Positions 57,501 through 64,000 of a DNA stretch of 64,000 bases are shown here, one piece after another. The translations under genes were made by a program, and so were the position numbers. How positions within the stretch are numbered: the stretch's first letter is position 1; each line of letters opens with the position of its first letter. Location of the stretch: NCBI RefSeq assembly GCF_003014755.1, contig NZ_PYAW01000006.1:1-64000 (forward strand). Direction: 5' to 3'. Source of the stretch: Chitinophaga niastensis. Lineage in GTDB: Bacteria > Bacteroidota > Bacteroidia > Chitinophagales > Chitinophagaceae. Under the pieces are notes generated by a model. The model searched no databases and had not been told where the DNA came from. It was given only the letters and a program-made list of their open reading frames with translations.

Positions 57501-60500
57501 ATATACGATAATTTTTTTGAATCAGGAGGAGATTCCATTATCACCATACAGGTAGTAAGCCGCGCCAGGCAGGCCGGATATATTTTGCAGCCACGGGATG
57601 TTTTTACGCATCAAACTATCGCCGGACTGGCAGCTGTATTGGATTCCCGGCAGGAAGCCATTGTAGCTGGTGAACAGGAAATGCTCACCGGTAGTAGCGG
57701 GTTGCTTCCTATACAGCAGTGGTATTTTGAAACAGGTGCATTAATCGACACACCATTTAACCAGAGTGTATTATTATCTGTTAATAAAAGCGTACAGCCG
57801 GAAGCGTTAGTGAATGCCATTACGCAGCTAACGCGTTATCACGATGCTTTACGCTTCGAATATGCTTATGCGTCTGTGGAGCACAGCTGGGAGCAATCTT
57901 ATGGCGGGTATGAAGGAGCGTTGGAAACGGTGGACCTTACCACCGTTTCGCCGGATATGTTGGGAGATGCGCTTAATACCTATGGGGATTATTATCAGCA
58001 TAGCCTTCATATAACAAAAGGTATACTGGTCCGTGCAGTTTTGTTGCTAACACCAGCAGATGATGCATATAACAGATTATTGCTGGTAATCCATCATCTG
58101 GCAATAGATGGTGTATCATGGCGCATACTGTTAGACGATCTGCAGCAGCTATTGCAGCATGGAAATAATTTATCTGTTGGTAAAGGTACTTCTTACCGGC
58201 AGTGGTATGATGTATTGGCTGCCTATAGTCAACGCCGGCGCCTTTTGGCTCAGCAGCCGTACTGGCAGCGGATAATTGATAATTATGTTCCACTGAGGGC
58301 AGATACTCCTTTTGAAGGCGCCCTTATCATGTCAGAAAAAAAACATGTTGAAGTACGACTGGATGCTGCACTAACCCGTAGCCTTTTACAGGAAGCTCCG
58401 GTGGCCTATCATACAGAGATCAATGATCTGTTGTTATGTGCGTTGCTGCTAACGTTGGCTGACTGGAACCAGACTTCCGGCATTGTAATCGGCCTGGAGG
58501 GACATGGACGTGAAGATCTTGCACCTGGTATAGATACAAGCCATACAGTAGGCTGGTTTACCAGTATTTTTCCTGTATGGCTGCAATTGCCTGCTGGCAA
58601 AGACTTAGGAGAAATACTTATTTCGGTGAAAGAACAACTGCGTCAAGTGCCGGATAAAGGCATAGGCTTTGGTGTGCTTAAATATATAAACAAAGCAGCG
58701 CAGTTACAGGGCAAAATGCCCTGGGATATCGTCTTTAATTATCTGGGACAATCTGATCATATTGTCAGTGAAGAGGGGCTTTTCCATTTTGCAGTGGAAT
58801 CCGCCGGAAATCCTGTGGGGGAAGGATTTCCGCTTAGCGATAAATTGTCTGTCAGCAGTATCGTACAGCATAGTGAGCTGGTAATGCGATGGGACTACAG
58901 CAGCAGGCATTACCAGGCAGAAAGTATTGCAACATTGGCAGCTGCTTATTTTTCACATTTACAGGCGCTCATAATACATTGTGTTACGCAGCAGGCACCC
59001 TTATTTACGCCATCCGATTATCGTATAGGCGATGAAGTTAGTACAGCAGAATTGCACGCCTTTTTTGCTGTGGAGGAAAATGGTATTAAGAGAAGTGCAG
59101 CAATTGAAGATTTGTATCCATTGAGTGGCTTGCAGGCAGGGATGCTGTTTCACGGGCTATATGAAACACAGCAGGGCCTTTATATGGAGCAGTTTTGTTG
59201 CGAACTTAAAAATGTGATCGCGCCTGCGTTGGAAGAGAGCTGGAATGAGTTGTTACGGCGGCATAGTATTTTGCGTAGTGCTTTTTATAATGATGCCTTC
59301 AGCATTCCGGTACAATGTGTGTATCGGGAAGCCCGGATACCTTTTATGGTACTGGATTACCGGCATCTCTCTGAAGAAGAACAGGTTGTTGCCTGGCAGG
59401 AATATGAACAGGCCGACCGGAAAAAGGGCTGCTGTTTTACAGCGCCCTGCCTGATGCGTATCACGCTGGTACAGTTGTCTGATGAGCGTTACAGGATGCT
59501 GTGGAGCTTTCATCATATTCTTTTTGACGGATGGTCAGTAGCGGTGCTGGAAGAAGAGCTGATGTTGGTATATGAAGCCATTGTATTGCGACAACCGCTG
59601 CCGGTGGTGGGGGAAGATCGGTATGGAGATTATATCCGCTATCAGCATCTCCGGGATAAAGAAGCGGAAGAAGACTATTGGCGCGGTTATCTGGGAAATA
59701 TGGAGGAAGGAAGTTTACTACCTTTTATCCCTGTTGGGAGTGAGCGGAATAAAGGTATCGGTGTTTACCAAAATCAGTTATTGCACCTGGATACAGCCAC
59801 TTCCCAACAGATAATACTGTTGGCGCAGCGGCATCATATTACGCTGAATACGTTGATGCAGGGAGTATGGGCTTACCTGCTGTCCTGTTATACCGGCCGA
59901 AGTGAAGTAACTTACGGGGTTACAGTATCCGGCCGGCCGGAAGAACTTACCGGCATTGAACAGCGGGTGGGATTATTCATTAATACCATCCCACTACACA
60001 CAAAAGTGGATAGTGCTAACCTTATATCCGACTGGCTGCATCAGCTGCAGGAAAATCAGTTGCAGAGCCGGGAGTATCAATACACTTCTCTGGCTGCTAT
60101 TCAGCGGTGGAGCGGGGTTTCGGAAGAACTGTTTGATAGTCTGCTGGTGTTTGAAAACTATCCCGCAAGTAAAATAGATGCTTCACAGTCATGGCAACTG
60201 CAGATAGAAAAAGTAGTGGTGCGTGAACAAACCAACTACCCTTTAACAATCATTATAGCCGCAAGAGAAGATATTTATATTGACTTTGCTTATAACAGCG
60301 ATCTGTTACCTGCTGCTGTAGTACCTGCTATTGCTGGTCATTTTGAACAGGTATTGCATCAGCTGGTAACACATGAATACGGAAAGCTGGAAGATATTAC
60401 CTGTATAACACCGGAAGAACAACAGCTGTTAACCACAGTATTTAATAACACTGCTGTAAATTATCCTGGTGATAAAACACTGACCGGGCTGTTTGCAACG

Positions 60501-63500
60501 CAGGTATTGCGCACGCCAAATGCACCGGCACTGGTATTTGAAGGAAAGGTCCTTACCTATGATGCACTGGACAAGCGTTCCAGTCAACTGGCCAATTATC
60601 TGCGTCATAAAGGAGTAACCACTGAAACGCTGGTGCCGGTATGCATAGCGCGTTCGTTGGATATGATAGTGGCTATGCTGGCCATTCTGAAGGCCGGTGG
60701 CGCTTACGTTCCTATTGATCCGGAATATCCTTCCAGCCGCATCAGCTATATACTTTCAGATACCCGCGCTACCCTGGTCATAAGCAGTAATGCATGCATG
60801 GCTAAATTACTAGCAGCAACTGCGATTGATATTATTGCGCTGGATGACGATGCTGATATTATCCGGACTTACCCATCTGCCATTCCCGTATTTGTACAGA
60901 CTGCCAGTCAGCTGGCATATGTGATCTATACCTCCGGCTCTACCGGATTGCCTAAGGGAGTAATGATTGAACATAAAGGAATATCGAACCTGGTCAACTG
61001 GCATATAGCTGCCTATGAAGTGAATAGTGCCAGCAAAGCTACGTCTATGGCAGGTATGGGTTTTGATGCTTTTGGATGGGAGATATGGCCTTATCTCTGT
61101 GCCGGTGCCGTTGTTAATATACTCAGTGATGACCAGCGTCTTTCGCCTGCGGCTATTGTCGATGTGTATTTCCGCGAAGCGATAACACATGGATTTTTAT
61201 CTACTGCACTGATACATGAATTCATCCGGGAAGCGGGCCATCAGCTTACTACATTAAAATATTTGCTTACCGGTGGTGATAAATTAGGTGCTACAGCTGT
61301 TAGCGGGCTTTCTTATAAAGTGATCAATAATTACGGACCTACGGAAAACAGTGTGGTTACTACCTGGTATCCATTATCAGAGAAAGACAGTCACGCTGCA
61401 CCATTGATTGGTGCACCTGTCAGCAATACCTGCGTTTATGTATTGGATAAGCATCTACAGCTATGTCCGGTGGGCGTGCCGGGAGAAATCTGCATCGCCG
61501 GTACAGGTTTATCCCGTGGCTATCTGCATCAGCCTGCATTAACAACAGAAAAATTCATCACACATCCTTTGAGTGAAAGGCTTTACAGAACAGGAGATTT
61601 GGGCAGATGGCAGCCGGATGGAACATTAGCATATATCGGGCGAATAGATGACCAGGTAAAGATCCGGGGCTACAGGATTGAGTTAGGAGAGATTGAAAGT
61701 GTATTGCAGCAATGTGAGGCAGTAAGCCAGGCGGTGGTGTTGGCGAAAGCAGATCAGCAGGGGCATAAGCGGTTGATAGGTTATGTGGTGCCGCATGAAA
61801 ATTTTAAGAAAGAAGCAATACTTGCTTATCTGAAGAACAGATTACCGGAATACATGGTGCCGGCGCTGCTGGTGGAATTAGCACAGCTGCCCTTAACCAG
61901 CAATGGTAAGATTGACCGTAAATCGCTGCCGGATATTGATACGGATGTATTACTCACCAATGCGTATATCCCTGCCCGTAATCAAACGGAACAGGACCTC
62001 GTCAATATCTGGCAGGACCTGTTGGGTATATCACGTATAGGCATACACGATAATTTCTTTGAGTTGGGTGGTGATTCAATTGTCACTATTCAGGCGGTAA
62101 GCAGGGCTAAACGTAGCGGATATGAGCTGCAGCCCCGTGACCTCTTTACCTGTCAGACGATTGAGCGGTTAGCAGCCCTGCTGGAGGCAAAACGTGGGCA
62201 CGCCATATCCGGGGAACAGGAATTACTCAGCGGCAAGAGTGGGCTGTTACCTATTCAACAGGCATATTTTGAGGGCGGTGGTTCTGCAGCGAACTTTTTT
62301 AATCAGAGCATTTTATTGACTGTAAATAAAAATATTACTGCATCAGCATTAAGTGAAGCGATTACTCAGTTGCTCCGTTATCATGATGCCTTACGTTTTG
62401 TATATACCGGGGTTGATAATGCCTGGGAACAAGCTTATGGTGCTTATGAAGGGAAGCTGGATATAGTGGACCTGCAGTCTGTTGCCTCGTACAAATTAGC
62501 TGATCAGATTACAGCAGCTGCCAACAGTTATCAGGAGAGTTTGGACATAGTAGCTGGTATCCTGATGCGCGCAGTTTTGATGTTAACGCCTGCTGCTGAA
62601 ACACATAACAGGCTATTGCTGGTGATTCATCACCTGGCGGTAGATGGTGTGTCCTGGCGTATCCTGTTGGATGATTTGCAACTGTTATTAAATGGCGGTC
62701 ATTTATCTGTGCAAAAAGGTACCTCTTACCGGCAATGGTATGAAGTGCTGTCGGCTTATAGTCTTCGTCAAAGGTTGTTAAAGCAGGCGCCTTATTGGCA
62801 ACAGCTTAGTGCCCGCTATATTCCTCTGCGGACAGATACAGCTTATGAAGGTGCCATTACTGCTTCTGATATGAGATCTTATGAAGTACACCTGAATACC
62901 CTGCTAACAAAGCAATTACTACAGGATACTGCTGCCGCCTATCACACCGGCATCAATGATCTTTTACTTTGTGCATTGGCGTTGACATTATCTGCCTGGA
63001 ATCATACACCGGATATAGTGATAGGATTGGAAGGACACGGGCGGGAAGAGTTAACACCGGGCATTGATCTTAGTCGTACTGTTGGCTGGTTTACCAGCCT
63101 CTATCCGGTGTTACTGCATGTTGCTGCAAGTAGCAGCATCGGTGATCAGCTGGTAGAAGTAAAAGAGCAACTGCGGCGGGTGCCGGATAAAGGTATTGGT
63201 TATGGTGTGCTTAGATACATTAACAAAACAGCTGCTTTACAAGGTAAAGTTCCATGGGATATTGTATTCAATTATCTGGGACAGTTGGATCATGTAGTGA
63301 ATGACGATGCGCATTTCCATTTTGCTACTGAATCTTCGGGAGCTGGTACCGGCACTGATTTTCCTGTAAGGGACCGGCTGGTAGTGAATGGTATTGTTCA
63401 GGATGGGGAACTGGTGCTGGGATGGACGTATAGCAGCCGGCATTATCAGCCGGAGCGTATAGTCCGGCTGGCAACAGATTATCTTTCACATTTGGAGGAA

Positions 63501-64000
63501 CTCATCACACACTGCGTTTCGCAAACGATGGAAGTGCATACGCCATCTGATTATGGGGTAGGAGAAGAAATAAGTATGTCAGAGCTGAACACGTTCTTAT
63601 CAGTTACAGATAAGCATGGCCTACGCGCAGCGCAGATAGCTGGTTTGTATCGTTTGAGCGGTTTACAGGCAGGCATGTTGTTTCATGGATTATATGCAAC
63701 GGAGTCAGGTGTTTACATGGAGCAGCTTACCTGCGAACTTAAAAATGTTTCTGTAGCTGCTTTCCGCGACAGCTGGAGCCGGTTATTGAATCAGCACAGC
63801 ATATTGCGCAGCGCATTTTACCATGATGCATTCAGTATCCCGGTGCAATGTGTATACAAAGAAGTTACGCTGCCTTTCACTATCCTGGACTATCGTCATC
63901 TGAATGCGGAAGAACAAACAACCGCTTTAGCGGCATTTGAACTGGCTGATCGCCGGCAGGGATTTGATTTTACATCACCATGTCTTATGCGGGTTAGTTT
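51108..64000 (+). CDS. Non-ribosomal peptide synthetase, second subunit (runs off window)
   Basis: The frame is open from ATG 51108 to the window end (at least 4297 residues). Order: an N-terminal docking domain of the TubC type (residues 1-60: a helix, then KISFDNDKLIVQG and a helix with LQELRSNKAQLTEYF), C-A-T, C-A-T-E, C-A-T-E, then the first 120 residues of another C domain. All HHxxxDG motifs (His215, 1274, 2329, 2802, 3841) and carrier Ser (1088, 2143, 3657) are intact. Predicted addition: Asn, D-Val, D-Leu. It begins 33 bases after the first subunit. The release domain and further modules lie beyond the window. Confidence 0.95.
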   Translation, partial: MSSFSLIEIVNLLDKAHRNGIKISFDNDKLIVQGFGSDEIDPDLLQELRSNKAQLTEYFKQHKINSVGNSSSIRINPSERTTLSRIPLSYNQERLWFIDRLSGSAQYHIPMLMRLNGAVNREGLEYALKHIVNRHEVLRTIIAEEDGVAYQQVKEQDQWSLELIPAEACKEDTAALQSLIAGLMRQPFDLSADHMLRAHLIALREDEHVLVMSIHHIASDGWSAGIIAREFFELYNSYVGGGTVQLVAPDLQYADYVIWQRSYLSDQVLSAHLDYWSSQLSGVGALQLPTDFPRPAIQSNRGSNCLFRIEKELYTQLQELSSQQGITLFTTLLTAFNVLLYRYSGQEDICAGSSLAGRMHQDVEELVGFFVNTVALRNDLGGNPSFVELLVKVRDTVMSAWEHQEVSFQKVVETVVKERDLSRNPLFQVLFTLENMPVGAAQELQGLRVSPEHFIQTHAQFDLSFSLQESPHFLFVNILYCTDLFTAATIHRMFAHYKQLLQSVVAAPASKIASLKMMTAEEERLLHTFNDTAADYPNDKSLIDLLTAQVLRTPDAVAVIAAHQSLTYGQLDARANQLANYLRSRGVAAGTLVPVCIARSIEMVIAILGILKAGAAYVPIDPEYPVERISFMLADTAAECIVSSHHCISVLPPDVRQLVVLTDSEEILNGGVLPLADTPSPDHLAYIIYTSGSTGKPKGVMITHGNLVNYLVNSKAAYITETDTRSGSFIHFSYAFDASLTAMFMPLLNGRSVVIPAGEQANIFEDPLLWKYAPYDFIKLTPAHLLLLEAAMNKVPGTHLTKKLVLGGEALQAGQLQYLYDQGIAMEIINEYGPTEATVGCSTWWFNTGGSFTRPGNSLPIGTPVSNVQLYITDVNLNLVPIGVIGEICIAGAGLAQGYLNRPELTATKFAPNPFSEAAGAKMYKTGDLGRWLPDGTLEYAGRVDDQVKIRGYRIELGEIENVLQECEAVSQAVVLAPAGPQGDKRLIAYVVPKGSFNSAVILSFLKSRLPEYMVPSLLLVLEQLPLTTNGKVDRKALLGMDSNMVEVITYVPPRNETEQILTAIWEELLEVERVGVYDSFFELGGHSLLAMRLISLLRKRLHKEVSLDAVFTHVRLADLAQHIRQEAPALLLPAITAGVRPVRIPLSYSQERLWFIDQLEGSVQYHIPAVLRLKGQLNQEALAYALKSIVNRHEVLRTVIVQTDGIAYQQVQEGDHWHLSTLSVAALKNDPAALHAMIRELIATPFDLSADAMLRAHLLILDETEYLLVVNMHHIASDGWSTGVLVREFFELYNSYVAGRQPQLPVLPIQYASYAIWQRSYLSGKVLAAHLDYWTDKLSGVEVLQLPADYPRPAVQSIHGATVDFRINEELYTALQELCKVQGTTLFMTLLAAFKVLLYRYSGQEDICVGSPQAGRMQQETEGLIGFFINTVALRSNLSNNPAFTTLLAQVKETTLGAWEHQLVSFEKVVDAVVKERDMSRHPLFQVMFVLQNTPEVAMQELSGLNLSEETPEVPHAKFDLTFSVQEFPRYLSVSVVYCTDLYEKGTIERLFRNYEQLLRAIVNTPAATIGSLKMLHRDEEEALLSAFNNTAAVYPEDSIITSLFAEQVLRMPGAVALVFNGESLTYQELNKRSDQLAAYLSSKGVSSGTRVPLCTGRSADMIVSILAILKAGGAYVPIDPDYPVERIRFMLSESNSPLVLTTTIYRERIYVNEEEKLLISIDNREEWFSSHQLDYAIPASVPDDLAYVIYTSGSTGQPKGVMVSHKNVVSLVKGVQYVTFSPADILLSTGSPSFDATTFEYWGMLLNGGQLVLCEENTLLDPVLLKQEINLRGVNKMWFTAGWFNQLVDTDITVFAGLSVILAGGEKLSEEHVSRVQQQYPSLIVINGYGPTENTTFSLTYQVKPGAYKGSIPIGRPLSNRTAYILDARHQLVPVGVVGEIYLGGTGLSKGYLNRPELTEEKFIPHPFSDQPGERLYRTGDLGRWLPEGVIEYTGRIDDQVKIRGYRIELGEIENVLQQCELVNQAVVLAIADHPLHKRLVGYIVPNGYFEKEKILTYLKSRLPDYMVPALLIELKQLPLTPNGKVDRKSLPELDDSVLPTKAYVAPRNETERVLANIWQDLLGILRVGIYDNFFESGGDSIITIQVVSRARQAGYILQPRDVFTHQTIAGLAAVLDSRQEAIVAGEQEMLTGSSGLLPIQQWYFETGALIDTPFNQSVLLSVNKSVQPEALVNAITQLTRYHDALRFEYAYASVEHSWEQSYGGYEGALETVDLTTVSPDMLGDALNTYGDYYQHSLHITKGILVRAVLLLTPADDAYNRLLLVIHHLAIDGVSWRILLDDLQQLLQHGNNLSVGKGTSYRQWYDVLAAYSQRRRLLAQQPYWQRIIDNYVPLRADTPFEGALIMSEKKHVEVRLDAALTRSLLQEAPVAYHTEINDLLLCALLLTLADWNQTSGIVIGLEGHGREDLAPGIDTSHTVGWFTSIFPVWLQLPAGKDLGEILISVKEQLRQVPDKGIGFGVLKYINKAAQLQGKMPWDIVFNYLGQSDHIVSEEGLFHFAVESAGNPVGEGFPLSDKLSVSSIVQHSELVMRWDYSSRHYQAESIATLAAAYFSHLQALIIHCVTQQAPLFTPSDYRIGDEVSTAELHAFFAVEENGIKRSAAIEDLYPLSGLQAGMLFHGLYETQQGLYMEQFCCELKNVIAPALEESWNELLRRHSILRSAFYNDAFSIPVQCVYREARIPFMVLDYRHLSEEEQVVAWQEYEQADRKKGCCFTAPCLMRITLVQLSDERYRMLWSFHHILFDGWSVAVLEEELMLVYEAIVLRQPLPVVGEDRYGDYIRYQHLRDKEAEEDYWRGYLGNMEEGSLLPFIPVGSERNKGIGVYQNQLLHLDTATSQQIILLAQRHHITLNTLMQGVWAYLLSCYTGRSEVTYGVTVSGRPEELTGIEQRVGLFINTIPLHTKVDSANLISDWLHQLQENQLQSREYQYTSLAAIQRWSGVSEELFDSLLVFENYPASKIDASQSWQLQIEKVVVREQTNYPLTIIIAAREDIYIDFAYNSDLLPAAVVPAIAGHFEQVLHQLVTHEYGKLEDITCITPEEQQLLTTVFNNTAVNYPGDKTLTGLFATQVLRTPNAPALVFEGKVLTYDALDKRSSQLANYLRHKGVTTETLVPVCIARSLDMIVAMLAILKAGGAYVPIDPEYPSSRISYILSDTRATLVISSNACMAKLLAATAIDIIALDDDADIIRTYPSAIPVFVQTASQLAYVIYTSGSTGLPKGVMIEHKGISNLVNWHIAAYEVNSASKATSMAGMGFDAFGWEIWPYLCAGAVVNILSDDQRLSPAAIVDVYFREAITHGFLSTALIHEFIREAGHQLTTLKYLLTGGDKLGATAVSGLSYKVINNYGPTENSVVTTWYPLSEKDSHAAPLIGAPVSNTCVYVLDKHLQLCPVGVPGEICIAGTGLSRGYLHQPALTTEKFITHPLSERLYRTGDLGRWQPDGTLAYIGRIDDQVKIRGYRIELGEIESVLQQCEAVSQAVVLAKADQQGHKRLIGYVVPHENFKKEAILAYLKNRLPEYMVPALLVELAQLPLTSNGKIDRKSLPDIDTDVLLTNAYIPARNQTEQDLVNIWQDLLGISRIGIHDNFFELGGDSIVTIQAVSRAKRSGYELQPRDLFTCQTIERLAALLEAKRGHAISGEQELLSGKSGLLPIQQAYFEGGGSAANFFNQSILLTVNKNITASALSEAITQLLRYHDALRFVYTGVDNAWEQAYGAYEGKLDIVDLQSVASYKLADQITAAANSYQESLDIVAGILMRAVLMLTPAAETHNRLLLVIHHLAVDGVSWRILLDDLQLLLNGGHLSVQKGTSYRQWYEVLSAYSLRQRLLKQAPYWQQLSARYIPLRTDTAYEGAITASDMRSYEVHLNTLLTKQLLQDTAAAYHTGINDLLLCALALTLSAWNHTPDIVIGLEGHGREELTPGIDLSRTVGWFTSLYPVLLHVAASSSIGDQLVEVKEQLRRVPDKGIGYGVLRYINKTAALQGKVPWDIVFNYLGQLDHVVNDDAHFHFATESSGAGTGTDFPVRDRLVVNGIVQDGELVLGWTYSSRHYQPERIVRLATDYLSHLEELITHCVSQTMEVHTPSDYGVGEEISMSELNTFLSVTDKHGLRAAQIAGLYRLSGLQAGMLFHGLYATESGVYMEQLTCELKNVSVAAFRDSWSRLLNQHSILRSAFYHDAFSIPVQCVYKEVTLPFTILDYRHLNAEEQTTALAAFELADRRQGFDFTSPCLMRVS
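54530..58990 (+). other. NRPS module 7: LCL C - A(Val) - T - E
   Basis: LCL-type C (LSYSQERLWF) after a module without E. Pocket D-A-F-W-L-G-G-T-F-K, near the Val code D-A-F-W-I-G-G-T-F-K. Carrier ESGGDSI; the E domain has HHLAIDGVSW. Predicted D-Val. Confidence 0.75.
59105..63530 (+). other. NRPS module 8: DCL C - A(Leu) - T - E
   Basis: DCL-type C (YPLSGLQAGMLFH). Pocket D-A-W-F-L-G-N-V-V-K (Leu). Carrier GGDSI; E domain with HHLAVDGVSW. Predicted D-Leu. The A domain shares a nearly identical 1.38-kb block with module 5. Confidence 0.75.
60340..61717 (+). repeat. Near-identical block, copy 2 (module 8 A domain)
   Basis: Partner of 49168-50545. Identity falls sharply downstream of the GEIESVLQQ codons, so the copied unit is the Leu-activating core and not the whole module. 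Confidence 0.75.
63635..64000 (+). other. NRPS module 9: start of a DCL C domain (cut by window)
   Basis: YRLSGLQAGMLFHGLY start, DCL type, as expected after the E domain of module 8. The catalytic HHxxxDG lies beyond the window. Confidence 0.8.

Noticed and set aside
33077..63443. Many 60-200 codon ORFs antisense or out of frame in the NRPS genes
   Set aside because: They repeat at equivalent places in each module, as expected from shadows of repeated domains.

Overview
The window looks like a chromosomal segment of a Bacteroidota bacterium, most likely Chitinophaga or a close relative. The reasons are Bacteroidota-type promoter motifs (TAnnTTTG), Bacteroidota-only small protein families, a SAM-like tyrosine recombinase typical of the phylum, a secreted GH2 enzyme, two precursor peptides with the Bacteroidota KLxLxKIT leader, and very large NRPS genes. 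The genus call is inference. No rRNA, tRNA or CRISPR array was seen.

1-16.5 kb is an accessory island. It opens with the end of a replication-type protein and a DnaC/IstB-like ATPase. An AT-rich defence block follows: a three-gene system matching Detocs (TPR-type sensor kinase with GHKL ATPase domain, lone receiver, receiver fused to a PNP-type nucleosidase; 1141-6333), then a separate unit encoding a caspase-like protease, an alpha/beta hydrolase and an HExxH protein (6490-10470), which I do not recognise as a named system. After 1.35 kb of non-coding DNA with GC-rich hairpins come a PIN-domain gene with a small overlapping partner, a SymE-like gene, an XRE regulator, two genes of unknown function, a small HTH-like gene and a broken tyrosine recombinase.

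16.5-30.4 kb is mixed: small hypothetical genes, a truncated HExxH gene, a quinone oxidoreductase-like gene divergent from an HxlR regulator with an N-terminal Cys, a TPR-like protein, a secreted GH2 beta-galactosidase-type enzyme, and a pair best read as trans-3-hydroxy-L-proline dehydratase plus pyrroline-2-carboxylate reductase. Two tiny genes (26468-26614 plus strand, 29508-29693 minus strand) encode orphan precursor peptides of the Bacteroidota lanthipeptide type. No modification enzyme is visible.

30.4-64 kb is an NRPS locus. A dedicated NusG paralogue (30412-30930) precedes a 20-kb NRPS gene with five modules and a second NRPS gene with at least three complete modules that runs off the window. 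Domain order: C-A-T-E / C-A-T / C-A-T-E / C-A-T-E / C-A-T, then dock-C-A-T / C-A-T-E / C-A-T-E / C... Binding-pocket residues read by eye suggest D-Leu, Asn, D-Ser, D-Ile or D-Val, Leu, Asn, D-Val, D-Leu, next unknown. The initial C domain suggests an N-acylated (lipo)peptide. The NusG paralogue probably lets polymerase read through this transcript of more than 33 kb. No thioesterase, MbtH-like protein or transporter lies inside the window.
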